A stretch of 64,000 nucleotides of DNA from Acanthosepion esculentum (GCA_964036315.1 OZ038508.1:47723696-47787695), one strand, 5' to 3'; positions 43,605 through 55,138 are shown, numbered from the stretch's first letter. The notes: generated from the letters alone by a model not told the origin. Numbers and translations: made by a program.

Positions 43605-43622
43605 CGTTAATGGTCAGAGTTG
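43523..43622. repeat. 100-bp perfect palindrome centred on (TA)n
   Basis: CAACTCTGACCATTAACGT at the left is exactly mirrored as its complement at the right, around about 32 TA units. Self-complementary throughout. Confidence 0.95.
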
Positions 43623-43891
43623 ATGTTAATGCTTAAGTGAAACCTCGATAGGTTTGTCTGGCTGACTAGGTTTAACTACGTCTGGTGTACATTTGTATCG
43701 AGCACTTTAGTTAGTTGTTTACTCGTATCGGTTTTTTTTCTTTGGGCCTTGAACCTGTATCTGTCCGATCATTTTCGACAGACTTTCATGTTCCTGGCTC
43801 TTTCTATTTTTTAAAACCTTTTTTTCCTTCGAGGTTAATTTGATTATTGGCAAATCAAGAATTCAAAGTTTTTTCGAGACGAGTATAGTTA

Positions 43892-44020
<129 letters not shown>

Positions 44021-44154
44021 AGGGCAAAAAGACGACAAGGTCCCAATTCCTAGAAGGGGAATATTAATTAACGGTGATTTGAGTCTAATGAGGGAAAAAC
44101 AGGAATCGTTAAAGTCTTTTGCTGTTGTACGTCTTAATAAACTTAGACTATCCG

Positions 44155-44245
44155 AAACAATAATGAGGATCCCCAGTGAAGATCGAACTAACTGCACTAA
44201 CAGTGCTTGATGGCTATCACTCTACGCAAGCTCTCCGCTCAGGTA
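44155..44245 (-). mobile_element. tRNA-derived SINE, family R3-like fragment
   Basis: The minus strand has a tRNA-like AGAGTGATAGCCATCAAGC and GTTCGATCTTCACTGGGG. The downstream body is missing. Confidence 0.45.
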
Positions 44246-44689
44246 CGTGTTACTGATTTAAAAAGACAGCAAACAAATTTTCTCTGGCAAATGTCAAACC
44301 TAAACCCATTTTCGTGCAGCAAAATCTTAGCCAATAAAAAAATCGATAACGAACAAATGTCTGTTCGATTGTCTCTCACAATTTAATCGACTTCTCTCCA
44401 AACTTCGTTGAACAATTACAAATCGTTCGAATAATTTCCCCAATGATATTACACAGCAAATATCTTTTATAGATTAATAATTTTGGCTTCACTGCACTAA
44501 GGAATTTCCTGATAAGATAAGGAAGCCGCATTACCTTCTACGTAACGCGAGAGATAGGTTATATACACTATTTAATATTCAATTAGATGGGTGAGTTTCT
44601 TCGTTTTTTTATTTTTATTTTAGCTGTTTGATAATCTTAGCTAGTCTGGCAAAATGACATATGTGAGTTAAGTGTGACACGAATACAAT

Positions 44690-45135
44690 GTTGCTTTAAT
44701 TATCTATATGGAGGTAGTGTGATCATATTCTTCAATATGTGCCCTGTCCCCTCAGCACGTAGGCGATTATTAGCTTCCACAACTTCCTGTTCATTGTAGC
44801 TATTAAGAAATGCTGTCTTTCTGGTATTTATCTCAAACCCTGTTGTGCCATCCATTCATTTGTTCTCACTAATTATACAATGCGTTGGTTTCCTCTGTTC
44901 ACCTTGCCTTCACTCGTCCAAACCATCTTTCTTCATTATGTGCCCTAGAATTTTCAACTGTTCCTTCCTGATTTTAAGAATAAGTTTTTTCTTTTTGTTT
45001 CTATTTTCTCTAAATCTATGTCCATTATAGCCTCAGCATCCTTCTGTAGAACCACTTTTCTATATTATGTCAAAACTCTTCTTCGTCTTTGAAGAGAATG
45101 TCCAGGAAGGTAGATATCACGTAACAATTTAGTAC
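44690..45135 (-). pseudogene. LINE 3' end, same family as 17.6-18.1 kb
   Basis: Minus-strand DNA shares TGAAAATTCTAGGGCACATA, GTTCTACAGAAGGATGC and GAAGTTGTGGAAGCTAATAA with 17.7-18.0 and 53.66-54.1 kb. Coding is broken. The reverse transcriptase fragment at 45.53-46.03 kb lies just upstream on the same strand, so the two may be one insertion split by 45.14-45.53 kb. Confidence 0.6.
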
Positions 45136-45529
45136 AGACAAAACTGTCATCAAGGAACTAATAAAGGTATGCGGTGGTCCGTTAAAGCCGATTGTCCGTA
45201 GATGGGAAGGGATTATAAAACCCCTATAGTAACTACCACTAGTTATAATCATAATGTATATAGTATAAGCATGTATATATGGCATAAATAAATATATATT
45301 TAATATAGTTATATTAATCAAAAGAACAAAAATGATAAATTTATCACAGCTAATTTCTCACGCACGCGCTAATGTTATCGTACTTTTTATACTGTACACC
45401 CATGTTTGTTTAGAGATGAAAAGCCCGACACCACTGCCAAGTGGTCACTTTGAGAACTAATACGACTCGGACAGTTAAGCCCTCAAATTCTGAATTGAAT
45501 CGCTGACGATTTTTAGCAGATTTTTTTTT

Positions 45530-46030
45530 ATTTTGCCTGATGATTTTGTCCTTTTTATCTGAAGTCCGTCGATTTGGGGTCCGTAGATTGGCGCTTTGTC
45601 TTTACTGTTTTCCTTGTTTCGATTTTAAATACTCTGCTTAGATGTTTGGGATGTATCTTTGCCTATCCCAATGCGCTTTAGGATTTCAGTATTGGACTTT
45701 CCTTCCTATGTTAAAACGCTACATAGATATATACATTTATGTACCTCTTTGATTTTGGTATCTCCGAAATTAAATTCACACCCTTTTTCTAACAACCATG
45801 CATATTCTGTTTTTCCTTACAGTTGATGTTTAACCCTTTCTTCTCGATTTCCTTCACTACATTCTGCAGGAGATTTTGTTGTTTTTTTATTCTGTTTTCT
45901 GCTATCAAAACTGCGTCTGTATATATTATGTTGTTGAGATTGTGACAGCCAATAACGGATCCTGGTAGAATCGGTGATTCTCTCAGGATAACTTCTCTGG
46001 TGTCCGAACATACAAAATTTGATGCCATTG
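45530..46030 (-). pseudogene. LINE reverse transcriptase fragment with mutated active site
   Basis: The minus strand from 46028 reads SPILPGSVIGCHNLNNI, IYTDAVLIAENRIKKQQNLL and KEIEKKGLNINCKEKQ. In the family this is NI.YADDTVLIAE...KKGL.INCKKT, so the catalytic Asp-Asp has become Asp-Ala. Downstream pieces FNFGDTKIKEV, YLCSVLT and SNTEILKRIGIGKD follow in order after a stop (family form: YLGS.LT..G....EI..RI..A). A broken non-LTR polymerase, palm and thumb only. Confidence 0.75.
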
Positions 46031-46580
46031 GGAAAACAGCAATTATTTCAAAATCCCAAAAAACGACATATATTTATAATTTCTTTTTGTTAATATTTTC
46101 CTTGTTGATTTTAGTATATGGGTAGACAAAAGAAATTTGAGAAGTTCGGGGTAACGCAGGGTACCTCTCCTCTGACCAATTTCTAACAGCTAAACCGGGA
46201 AAACTGGTTTTGTAATTTGAAAACCTAAAAAGAAATATAAGCTAGTAACGTTTTATAATCGCCGAGAAGTCCTTAATTTGCACCAATCATGATGGACATT
46301 TGTACTCACTATGAAGATCTTTGATTTAAACATATAATGGGAATTAAATTTAACACAAAACGCAGGTTGAATTCATATATACGCTCTATCGTTAAAATGA
46401 TGGAAGACAGCTCCTCGGTTCCTTGTACGACTCCAGAAAATACCAGACTCATTCTGCTATACTTTATTTTTGTAAGAATCAGATCAAACTAAAATAGAAT
46501 ATTAATCTGATATTTTGCCACCAACTACACAATGGCATGTTACAGTTTTTTGGATACTTTATTGACTAGTGAGCCAACCA
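46031..46580. other. No gene recognised
   Basis: Low-copy, AT-rich; nothing assigned. Confidence 0.4.
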
Positions 46581-46670
46581 AAATGAGCTGACTCATTTTG
46601 TAGTTTACCAAGAGAAGGTTAACCAATCAGAAGACGTGGAATATTCAAACCGACGTGTATAAAGGCGGCC
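46581..46670 (+). promoter_or_regulatory. Promoter-like cluster: AP-1, CCAAT and TATA motifs
   Basis: TGACTCA (46589-46595, inside ATGAGCTGACTCAT), AACCAATCAG (46621-46630) and TATAAAGG (46658-46665) follow in classical order, with about 30 bp between CCAAT and TATA. GGCGGCC lies just downstream. No recognisable transcript follows: the downstream frames are unassigned and 46690-46800 is a diverged 60-bp tandem duplication. It may belong to a host gene or an LTR. Confidence 0.35.
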
Positions 46671-47689
46671 ATTTTTTTTTGTCGGAATAGCCACTGCTAA
46701 CCTGTCAGATGAAAGACCTGAAGAACTATGCTTTCCTACTCTCTCCGAATATGCACTGCCAACCTCTGATATGGAAGACTTTAAGAATTCCTGAATAGCT
46801 GCTACTAGACATTGTGCTGTTTCATTGAACAAATTACTTACTACGTTGGATTTCTACATTCAGACTACGGTGATCATGTTTTACATGGCTACTTTCCATT
46901 TTTATGCAAAGCGTTCAAACTAGTGGAGGTGGATTTATTTTCCACCTTAACCACCAACCCAACATCGCATGTCTATCGCTAGTTTATTGCAGGTTCAATG
47001 TCTAATGTTTCGATAATCTTCATTGTTTTCTTTGCAGCAAAAAACCCGCTTTGCATCATCCATTCCCCTCTAGTCTATCTGTATTCATGTGGTGCGAAGC
47101 GTGTTCTACTAAGAACGTTTCTTCCCAAGAAGCGTTATCTTGTGCTAGAGATTCCAGCGGTGATGGCTCCAAGAACATGACAAACTTAACAATTTCCCGT
47201 CTATTGCTAGTCGTTATCTACACCCTCGGAATCTTCAACTTCTACTTTCTGCTTCCTCCTTTCTCGTTGAGCACATCTGCCCAGGCTTTTATAAATATAT
47301 TTTGCTAGAAATGCATCTCCTTCGCTCCATATCTCTTGTTCATGTCACAGATTATGCAGTATTCACTGCCATAATGTAGATTAGACACTAAGAATTATAG
47401 ACCTTAATTTTTGCACCCTCTACCTAGAGGGAATCCGTTGCCTTGTATTGTGTGAAAATTTTGCGAAACAGGTATTTTTGATAATTTCACGACCGCCGGG
47501 TTTACCAATATATAAAAAAAGACCGGTTTGGATAGATAACAAACGCCTTTAGATCATTTTTTCTCTCTTGAACTGGAGTCAAGCTTATCTATTTAAATAG
47601 GTACAAAACGTAGTGAAGGAATGTTTGAAGAAAAGACAGAATGCCAATTGTAAAAAGACATGATTCATGGGTGGTAGCAAACTTAAAAA
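46671..47689. other. No gene recognised
   Basis: 46690-46800 has two diverged units (CACTGCTAACCT and CACTGCCAACCT). 47000-47310 stays open on both strands but shows no domain. Confidence 0.35.
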
Positions 47690-48125
47690 AAGGGAGATAC
47701 CGAAATCAAACAAGTAAACAAATTTCACTATCTGAGAAGCGTCTTAACTGACGGCGGAATGTGTGACACTTAAAATCCGAAGGCACTTTGGGATAGCGAA
47801 AGATGCCTTCCAGAAGAGAAGCAAAGTATTAAGAAACAGAATCATCCCGTTAGAAACAAAGAAAAGAAAGCTGAAATGTTATTTAATATCATTCGTTCTA
47901 TATGGCAATGAATGCTGGACAATGTCCTCACAAATCTAGAAGAGACTGGAAGAAACAGAAACGAATGATCCTGAGGAAGAACATGAGCCGAACATGTGTG
48001 CAAAGATGAAGTTCTGGAGACATTGAAAGCAAAAAGGATACTTATACTTAACACCAGGACGAGATATTTGAAAGTTATAAGGCACATGATTAGGAAAGAG
48101 AGCTTGGAAAAGAAAAACATTAATA
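47690..48125 (+). pseudogene. LINE polyprotein C-terminal fragment
   Basis: Plus-strand pieces in two frames: DTEIKQVNKFHYLRSVLTDGG, then FGIAKDAFQKRSKVLRNRII, LYGNECWTMSSQ (family form: Y..E.WT), and finally ARYLKVIRHMIRKESLE (family form: L..LGH..R...LE). The order matches the end of LINE reverse transcriptases. At least two frameshifts. Opposite orientation to the related copies. Confidence 0.75.
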
Positions 48126-48159
48126 GATCACATGAGAAATTGTATAAAAAAACTAAATA

Positions 48160-48222
48160 AAAGCACCTTGTCAGTCGTTTTTAATGAAATGTGCATGAAA
48201 GAAGAATTTGCCTAAATACACA
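48160..48222 (+). mobile_element. R7 PLE terminus, short fragment
   Basis: CACCTTGTCAGTCGTTTTTA and CCTAAATACA match the outermost R7 bases at 18.53-18.59 kb, again ending at (TA)n. Confidence 0.6.
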
Positions 48223-48223
48223 A

Positions 48224-48250
48224 ATATATATATATATATATATATATATC

Positions 48251-48338
<88 letters not shown>
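48224..48338. repeat. (TA)n microsatellite
   Basis: TA array with one CTAAA interruption near 48250. Confidence 0.98.
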
Positions 48339-48341
<3 letters not shown>

Positions 48342-48546
48342 AGAACGGTCGGAATCCTAGCCATATTTTATTTATCTTTTTTGCAATGTCGAAGTGCGTA
48401 GCAAAACGCTATCAAGGAGGCGGCCTGAATCTTGTGGAATTAGGTCGGGGTTGCTGTTGGAGCCGATATGATGCAAAACCCGAAATCGGCTATGAAGACA
48501 GTGCATCACTGAAGACCTTCCTTGTTGCATCTGAAATGTATTACTC

Positions 48547-48548
<2 letters not shown>

Positions 48549-48590
<42 letters not shown>
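48549..48590. repeat. (TA)n microsatellite
   Basis: TA array of about 20 units. Confidence 0.97.
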
Positions 48591-48593
<3 letters not shown>

Positions 48594-49359
48594 GGTGCGC
48601 AGATATCTGTGTATATGTTTATATATGTCTTAATATATATGAATATGTATATGAATATAGCGTAGGCAATTGAAAGTGTAGGATTCCGTAAATACGCTTG
48701 TAAATATCAACCTCACACATTGTCAATATTTCAAATCCCTTCTGTTCGTTTCATGTATGCGTTTCTATTTTATGAAATCACAAAAAAAAACAACATTAAA
48801 GGAATCACTTTATTGAAATCACGGTGTCCGTTTCACGGCAGCTTTATTTTTGAACATTTTTAATACATTTAAACATCTTTAAGACAAGTACATTTGTTTG
48901 TTTTGGACATATATTTACATTTAAATTTCGAACATGGCCCGCGGGCATTGGTGCGAAAATAACCTGCTATAGTTACTTAATCAAATTTTAATGAAATTTA
49001 AACTATATTTACATGTGTATGCTTGTTTTTTTAGGGAGGGGGGCTGTTTAGCTTTTCAGTATAATCTCTCTTCTGTAAGATATAAATTGCGGCCAAGGTT
49101 AAAATACATGTAAATTAATTCCCATTAGGGTACATTTAATTAAATAAATGTTGACTTTTTCCATACATTTTATAATTATAATACAAAATTATTTATTTTC
49201 TTGACATTATTCGTCGTTCCTGTTTTTAAATTAGTCGTATATTAAAAGACTAATTTATATCGTTTATCGTTTATTTTACCGTCTGAAATATCTGCAAGTA
49301 CTGACGTAAACGCTGTTATGATGTCCTCTGAAAGGAAGCCGGCGAAAGAAATTTTCTTT
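48591..49359. other. AT-rich stretch, nothing recognised
   Basis: No domain or repeat seen. Confidence 0.4.
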
Positions 49360-49540
49360 TTTTTAAAGCTTTTCACCCCAAGCAAGGCTGGAAGCCACTA
49401 GCACGCAAGGGGTTACAGAAGTTTTGGAGGAAGAGCAGGTAGGAGTGGTAAAGGAGAGGATGTGGAGAAAGATAGTGGATCGATCAAGGCAAGGGGGTTA
49501 CAGAAGATTTGGAGCGAGAGCAGATAGGAATAAAAGGGGA
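49360..49540 (+). mobile_element. Dispersed repeat R5, longest copy
   Basis: CTTTTCACCCCAAGCAAGGC, CACTAGCACGCAAGGGGTT, then an internal duplication of GGGTTACAGAAG...GGAG...GAGCAG (49408 and 49496). Confidence 0.65.
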
Positions 49541-49631
49541 AAGGATGTGGAGAAGGGAAGTGGCTGGGTATTATTGTAGGAAATCACAACTATCCGTATT
49601 TCCCATTTTAACTTGTTTTACTGGTAATTAT

Positions 49632-49645
49632 GAGGAGAACAGAAA

Positions 49646-49693
<48 letters not shown>

Positions 49694-49708
49694 TTTTCTG
49701 TTCTCCTG
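49632..49708. repeat. 77-bp palindrome centred on (TA)n
   Basis: AGGAGAACAGAAATTCATAT is mirrored by its complement at the right with a single extra A/T, around about 20 TA units. Confidence 0.93.
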
Positions 49709-49722
49709 AAATGAAAAAGAGG

Positions 49723-51628
49723 CAAGCATGACTGTAAATAAAGACAAATGTAATTTTGTATGTAAGAAAATATATTTAGGAAATCAAATATCAAAAGAAG
49801 TCATATCACCCGACTATAGATTAACAAAGACAATAACAGAAATAGCTGTTCCAACAAATAAAAAAGAATTAGAATCCTTTTTGAGGCTAATCAGTTTTTA
49901 CAGTATATACATACCAAGAAATAGCGACATAATAAAGCCATTTGCAAATTTACGCAAAAAAATGAATTTAACTGGATACAAAAGCAAACTACCATTTGTG
50001 AAACACTAAAGAAAATACTGAGGAACAAACCAATAATAAAAGTTTTTGATCCACAAAAAACTACCGTTAACCGCAGACGCAAGTAAAAAGGCGATTGCTG
50101 CAAGAACATCCAATCATATACATATCAAATAGATTTACATCAGCAGAAGTTAAATCCTCAAATATTGAAAAAGAAGCATTAGCGATTGTATGGAGAATGG
50201 AAAGGGCAAGAAACTTTTTGATAGGAAAAAAAATTCTCATTAAAATCGGACCACGAAACATTGGAATTCATATTGAACCCGAGAAAAAAAACTGCTAAAA
50301 GTTACATCGTCAAGGATTTTAAGATGGGCGATAATGATCATGGCATTCGATTTTAACATAGTATACGTAAAAGGGAACATTATCCCTCATGTAGATGCTT
50401 TATCAAGATTATAGTTCAAGAACGAAACAGGAGAAACGAATGAAATTGCTAAAGATAAAATAATACACTGGGTAGAAACGGATGGTCTTCCTCCAAATAG
50501 ACTCAAAATATAAACAGAGCAAAATCGAATAGTAGAGAGAATAAAGAATATAGTATATGGAGCAATTGTTCGATGGCAGATCGACCATTTAAAAAAAAAC
50601 GAAATACAAACTAACCATAGAAAATGGCATAATATGCAATGGGGATATAATAGTAGCTCTACAAGTACTGGGAAGGGACATATTAAAAAGAGTGCATGAT
50701 GACGTGCATTGGGGCATAACAGCAACGCAAAAAAAAATAAAGTTACAAGCTTGGTGGGCAGGATATTCAAAATATGTAGCGGAATACATTAGTAGATGTC
50801 CAAATGTGAGAAAATCTTTAAAAAATCAAGCAAGCAAGAATTTACTCATGGTCCAATGGAGTAGAGCTATGGGTTAGCGTCCACGTGGATTACGCGCTTA
50901 TCAAAGACATGGGATTGTTATTAGTATTAGTGGACTCATATTCAGGATGTCCAGAGTTTGAAAGCTAAAAGCCAGAAAAGCCACCATAAAAAAAGCGACT
51001 ACTGAAAACTATATTCCCAAGGAATGGAGTACCCCAGACAATAGTCACCGATAATGCATCCGAATTTTGCGATAAAAACTTATGTGCGTGGTTAAAACAG
51101 ATTGGATGCATCCCATACCAGACACCACCGTATCATCCACAATCTAATGGCATTGCGGAAAGAATGGTAGAAACGGTAAAAATGGGATTAAAAGCATTCT
51201 CACTACTTAATTAAAGCATAGAGGCGTATCTACCGAAAATGCTCCTCAGTTACAGATCCATTGCACATGCGCGAAGAAAAATGATCTCTTCGGCATTAAT
51301 GGGAAGATAAGTCAGGGCCCCTATAACTATGTCTTTTGCAACGAAAGAAAAGTTATTCTATAGAAAGAATAAAGAGGCTGATCCAGAAGAAGGAAATTCC
51401 ATGACGCAAAAAGAACACAACACGGCTATACTTGTGAAAAGGGGACAAAATATACTGTCACATGCAGATCAATTCAGAAGTAGAAACAAACTGGATGACG
51501 TGGAAATGGAAGATCAAGAACAAGAAGAGACAGAAAGTTAAAAAGTGGAACAGAGCAGGAAATGGAAGAAAGTGAGAATGAAAAGACGGACGCGTATGAA
51601 GAAGAAAATGAAGTGAGAAGATCACCAT
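49723..51628 (+). pseudogene. Ty3/gypsy-type pol fragment: RT end, RNase H, integrase
   Basis: 49723-50010: RT thumb (NKDKCNF, YLGNQIS, KKELESFLRLISFYSIY). About 50060-50415: RNase H (ADAS, AEVKSSNIEKEALAIVW, RARNFLIGKK) and its end FDFNIVYVKGN, DALSRL. 50690-50870: integrase zinc finger (HDDVHWG, then C with the last Cys changed to Arg). 50880-51200: integrase core with VDY, TDNASEF and YHPQSNGIAERMVE, the three acidic residues in place. 51340-51620: a Glu/Asp-rich tail. At least seven stops or shifts. The 5' part and LTRs are not seen; the 3' side runs into the assembly gap. A different element from the one at 56.2 kb. Confidence 0.85.
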
Positions 51629-51828
51629 NNNNNNNNNNNNNNNNNNNNNNNNNNNNNNNNNNNNNNNNNNNNNNNNNNNNNNNNNNNNNNNNNNNNNNNN
51701 NNNNNNNNNNNNNNNNNNNNNNNNNNNNNNNNNNNNNNNNNNNNNNNNNNNNNNNNNNNNNNNNNNNNNNNNNNNNNNNNNNNNNNNNNNNNNNNNNNNN
51801 NNNNNNNNNNNNNNNNNNNNNNNNNNNN
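51629..51828. other. Assembly gap, 200 N
   Basis: Exactly 200 undetermined bases, a placeholder size, so the true length is unknown. It truncates the gypsy fragment. Confidence 1.
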
Positions 51829-52127
51829 ATTTGTTATCGAGTAGGTATTTGCTAAATTAAAAGCAACGTTGTAACTAATTTTGCAAGAAAATGTTGACAG
51901 CATCTTCAGTAAGTCTATTATCATTATTATTATTATTATTATAACTTCCATTTTTCTTCTGCACTGTTCGATAGATTACTTTACCAACTCTTTTACATGG
52001 AACCTCAGATAATCATTTGTATCGAAGATTATTGAGTATATTCGATGCAGAGTAATATTAGGAACATTGCACAATATCTCAATTCTTTGAATAATTGACA
52101 ATTACAGAATGTCTTTTTAAACAATTA

Positions 52128-52158
<31 letters not shown>

Positions 52159-52309
52159 TTTATTTATATTTCCCACTCAATAGTCACTCAATAGTCACTG
52201 TAGTCAGTAGCCTGACACCGCTATTTATACACCTGGTGGAAAACATATATTCATAAGTCCAGAGTGTCACGCTCGAACCTCGGTGTCGGTAGTTACTCAT
52301 TTCCTTCCT
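51829..52309. other. AT-rich stretch with (TTA)n and (ATTT)n runs
   Basis: TTA units near 51918-51942 and 52126-52142, then ATTT units to 52168. ACTCAATAGTC is tandemly duplicated near 52177-52196. Confidence 0.5.
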
Positions 52310-52499
52310 TTATGACACTTTATTTCTGAATAAAGTTTCTGATTTCTTTAATGTTCTTTGACACAGATCCTCATCCAATCTTTTGTCGTTTCCAGGTATC
52401 TTTGAAGACTGATTGTTGTGATTTTGTAAGACAGTTCTATTTGAATTAATTCTTCGCACCTGCGCACTTCGATCAAAATCATTCTTAGGATGATGCATG

Positions 52500-52500
<1 letters not shown>
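52310..52500 (-). pseudogene. REL-type LINE, internal fragment
   Basis: Minus strand: ILIEVRRCEELIQIELSYKI and QRYLETTKDWMRI. I recall this segment lying N-terminal to the zinc finger in this LINE family, yet here it lies downstream of the C-terminus, so it belongs to a second copy or a rearrangement. Confidence 0.5.

Positions 52501-52533
<33 letters not shown>
52501..52533. repeat. (ATT)n tail of LINE
   Basis: About 11 units; on the minus strand it follows the LINE 3' UTR (GGCCCGGAAAGAAA) as at 5.58 kb. Confidence 0.9.
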
Positions 52534-53346
52534 TCCTTTGAAATCTGTCATTTACACGTTTCTTTCCGGGCCCCGCCCAGGCAACTAAGGTTAGAAATGG
52601 TATCATGACACTTTCCACTGGAAAAAAAGAAAAAGAAAATAATAATTACATAGATAAAGCCCTTCGTAAAGTGTGGGCAGTACTTGTCAAAATATTTTTT
52701 GTATCTCTTTGAGGCATGGACTTTCAGGGATCCCTTCAATTAGTCTACTGGAATCTTTTCCAACCAATCCTAAGGCTCCAACTACAACAGGGATTGTTGA
52801 TGTTCCCATGTGCCACATTTTTAAGATTTCTATTTCAAGGTCCTTGTATGTTGACAGCTTTTCGAATATCTTCAAAGATACATTGCAGTCTGCAGGAACT
52901 ACCATATCAATAAGGAAGCATTTTTTTTGTTTGTGATCTTTAATAACAATGTCTGGGCGGTTGGCTTTGATTGTTCTGTCAGTGTGTATTGTGTAGTCCC
53001 ATAGAATTGTAACAGGTCCTGTCTCTGGGTGGTGTTCGTACCAGTTTCTTTCAGTTTCCTTCCCGTAGAAGTTGCAAATTTTCCAGTGCAGATATTGGCC
53101 CACTCTGTCATGCCGGTTTTTATATTCCGTTGGTGCCAATATCATGCAGTCTAACACAAGATGATCAATGGTTTCTGGATATTTATCACAGAATCTGCAT
53201 TTTGGGCTAACACAGTATTTTAGTATAAGTGCTTGATACTTCCTAGTTAACAAGTATTGGTCCTGTGCAGCAAGGATAAAACCTTCAGTTTCAGCTTTCA
53301 ACCCTGCACTACGTAGCCACTGATGGGTACGGTTTTTGTCTACATC
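52534..53346 (-). pseudogene. REL-type LINE polyprotein C-terminus, 204-codon open frame, and 3' UTR
   Basis: Reading from about 53338, the frame starts HQWLRSAGLKAETEGFI, AAQDQYLLTRKYQAL, then a zinc knuckle CRFCDKYPETIDHLVLDC (C-x2-C-x7-H-x4-C). It continues with NRHDRVGQYLHWKI, WYEHHP, ILWDYTIHTDRTIKANR and the endonuclease motif RPDIVIKDHKQKKCFLIDM (Pro-Asp, then Asp 13 residues on), ending in a KDLEIEILKMWH and VVVGALGLVG tail. This is the C-terminus of R2/CRE/Dong-type LINEs, whose enzyme nicks DNA and primes reverse transcription. No internal stop occurs. The rest of the protein is missing upstream at an (ATT)n array, so it is 5'-truncated but recent. Confidence 0.85.
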
Positions 53347-53348
53347 AG

Positions 53349-53408
<60 letters not shown>
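53347..53408. repeat. (ATT)n microsatellite
   Basis: About 20 units at the truncated 5' side of the LINE. Confidence 0.97.
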
Positions 53409-53409
<1 letters not shown>

Positions 53410-53655
53410 GAGATCATCTCCGTTTCGGCCGGGTAATGATTGTCAAATACCCCGCAGTATAGAAAGTTAGTGTTACCTTGGGGCACGATATTTTCCAGTA
53501 ACAGGACACAAGCAATGACGTCAATACGGCTTAAATAAAGGACGACTCTGTAGTCCAAACCATGAAGAAGGCAAAATAAAACTGAACCATTTTCTTTCAA
53601 AAGAATTCATGACGATTCACAGGATTTGCATAGCGCCACCAAAGGATACGTCCTG
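53409..53655. other. Unassigned patch
   Basis: A minus frame of about 65 codons without a domain. Confidence 0.3.
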
Positions 53656-54130
53656 AAGCGACAGTCTTCTTCATATTTCGTGTCCCTTCAGGACGTAGGC
53701 GATCATAGCTCTCCACAATTTCTTGTCCTTCGTAGCACTTAATAAATCTTGACATTTTTTTTTGTCTCTCCTAAACCTTGTTCCGTTATCAATTTACTCG
53801 AGCTCACTTGCTAGGTTACGCGTTCTTTTAAATCTGTCTCTCTATCCTTCAATCTGTTATGTAAGGGTCATATTTCCCAAACCTTCTTTCTTCATTTTGT
53901 GCCCTAGAAACCTCAACTCTCTCTTTCTTATGTTAAGTATGAGTATATTTTTTTGGTTCCCTCTTCTCTAAAACATCGTACTTGCTCACATGTTGTGTCC
54001 GTGGTATACTCATCATCCTTCTGTAAAAACTACATTTCTGTTGCTTCAAATTACTTCTTCATCTTTGAAGAGATTGTTCAAACTTCACTGTCACATAGGA
54101 CCACTGGTATTGCGTAACGGTTCAGTAGTG
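53656..54130 (-). pseudogene. LINE 3' end, same family as 17.6-18.1 kb
   Basis: The minus strand includes FYRRMMSIPRTQHVSKYDVL (family: FYRRMLRIPWTDHVSNEEVL), CACAAAATGAAGAAAGAAGG and GACAAGAAATTGTGGAGAGC. Frameshifted. Confidence 0.65.
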
Positions 54131-54785
54131 TTTTTTCATTTGTTTATAACGATTTTTTCTGTTTGTTAATATTGTACTAGGCTTTTGGAATGCATTGTTG
54201 GCAATCCCAATGCGTCTTTTGATTTCAGTGTCGCTCTTTCTGTCGTCTGGGAACGGACATTGCATAAAAGAAAACGGATTTTGTTTAGATATAAATCATT
54301 AGAATGAAGTATATATCTACGTCAATTAAACATTTGCTGGTTGATTAGCGTGGTTTATCACCTGAACAAACTGTTTAAATTCGTTTTACTGATCCGGAAT
54401 CTTTCTTTTCAATGTATAGTCACCATTTATTTTTTACTCTGTGCATTTTATTCGGCTTTACTTAACTCTCATACAATTATACTTGTCGTTTTTAATCTCC
54501 TCTTTGCAACCACTTCCATATATTTTAATCTAAATTTTTCTAGGCTAAGTTTTGGCTTTTTGATTCTATTTCACGTTTTTTTTTATTTCTCGATATCCGA
54601 TCAAAATTTGTCTTCCTGTTCGCTCTACATCAACCTTCACATTTCATCATTTTCCGAGTTTGACTTGAATGTAAAGATGGCCACTCGTATTCAAGGATAC
54701 CCGTCTACTGCGGCGGCGAGACAATCCCTACGCGTATTTTTGTTTATTCACCCCCCCCCAAGAGCCTACCTGTAGTTTATACTGC
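54131..54785. other. T-rich stretch, no gene recognised
   Basis: A 144-codon frame at 54341-54775 is hydrophobic because of T-rich codons; not a supported gene. 54690-54735 is GC-richer, with a C9 run at 54752-54760. Confidence 0.35.
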
Positions 54786-54922
54786 AATTATGCTGAGCAG
54801 ACCTTGGTTAAAATATTTCTGGGAAAGTGCGTGTTATCTAGCATGAACAGCAACTTGAACAAGGTCATCACGCTCAAGGCCTCGGGCACGATGACTTGTC
54901 ACTTCGTGCCAGCTAGCACGGT
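54786..54922 (+). repeat. Dispersed repeat R10 with hairpin
   Basis: GCGTGTTATCTAGC, AAGGCCTCGG and CGATGACTTGT recur in inverted orientation at 62.06-62.15 kb (GCGTGCTTATCTAGC and ACGATGACTTGTGAATTCG). GCACGATGAC...CTTCGTGC can form a hairpin. This repeat interrupts the flanking LINE. Confidence 0.6.
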
Positions 54923-54924
54923 TA

Positions 54925-55138
54925 CGCGTTTTTTCCTCTGTTCCTCTTGCCTCTGTCTTGTACGGATCATATTTCTCAAACATTATTTTCTCATTATGTT
55001 AAGTATGAGTTTCCTTTATGATTCCTTTTTCTCTAAAACATCGTACTTTCTCACAGGTTCGTGGTGCCATCGGCATCCTTCTGTAAAACCACATTTCTGT
55101 TGCTTCAAGTCACTTCATCATCTTTGAAGAAGTGCTAC
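54925..55138 (-). pseudogene. LINE 3' end fragment
   Basis: The minus strand shares CAGAAATGTGGTTTTACAGA, AGGATGCC and AAACATTATGATCCG-like words with the 53.66 kb copy. It may be the same insertion, split by R10. Confidence 0.55.

Noticed and set aside
47000..47310. Stretch open on both strands, possible degraded transposase or polyprotein
   Set aside because: No motif could be named on either strand.
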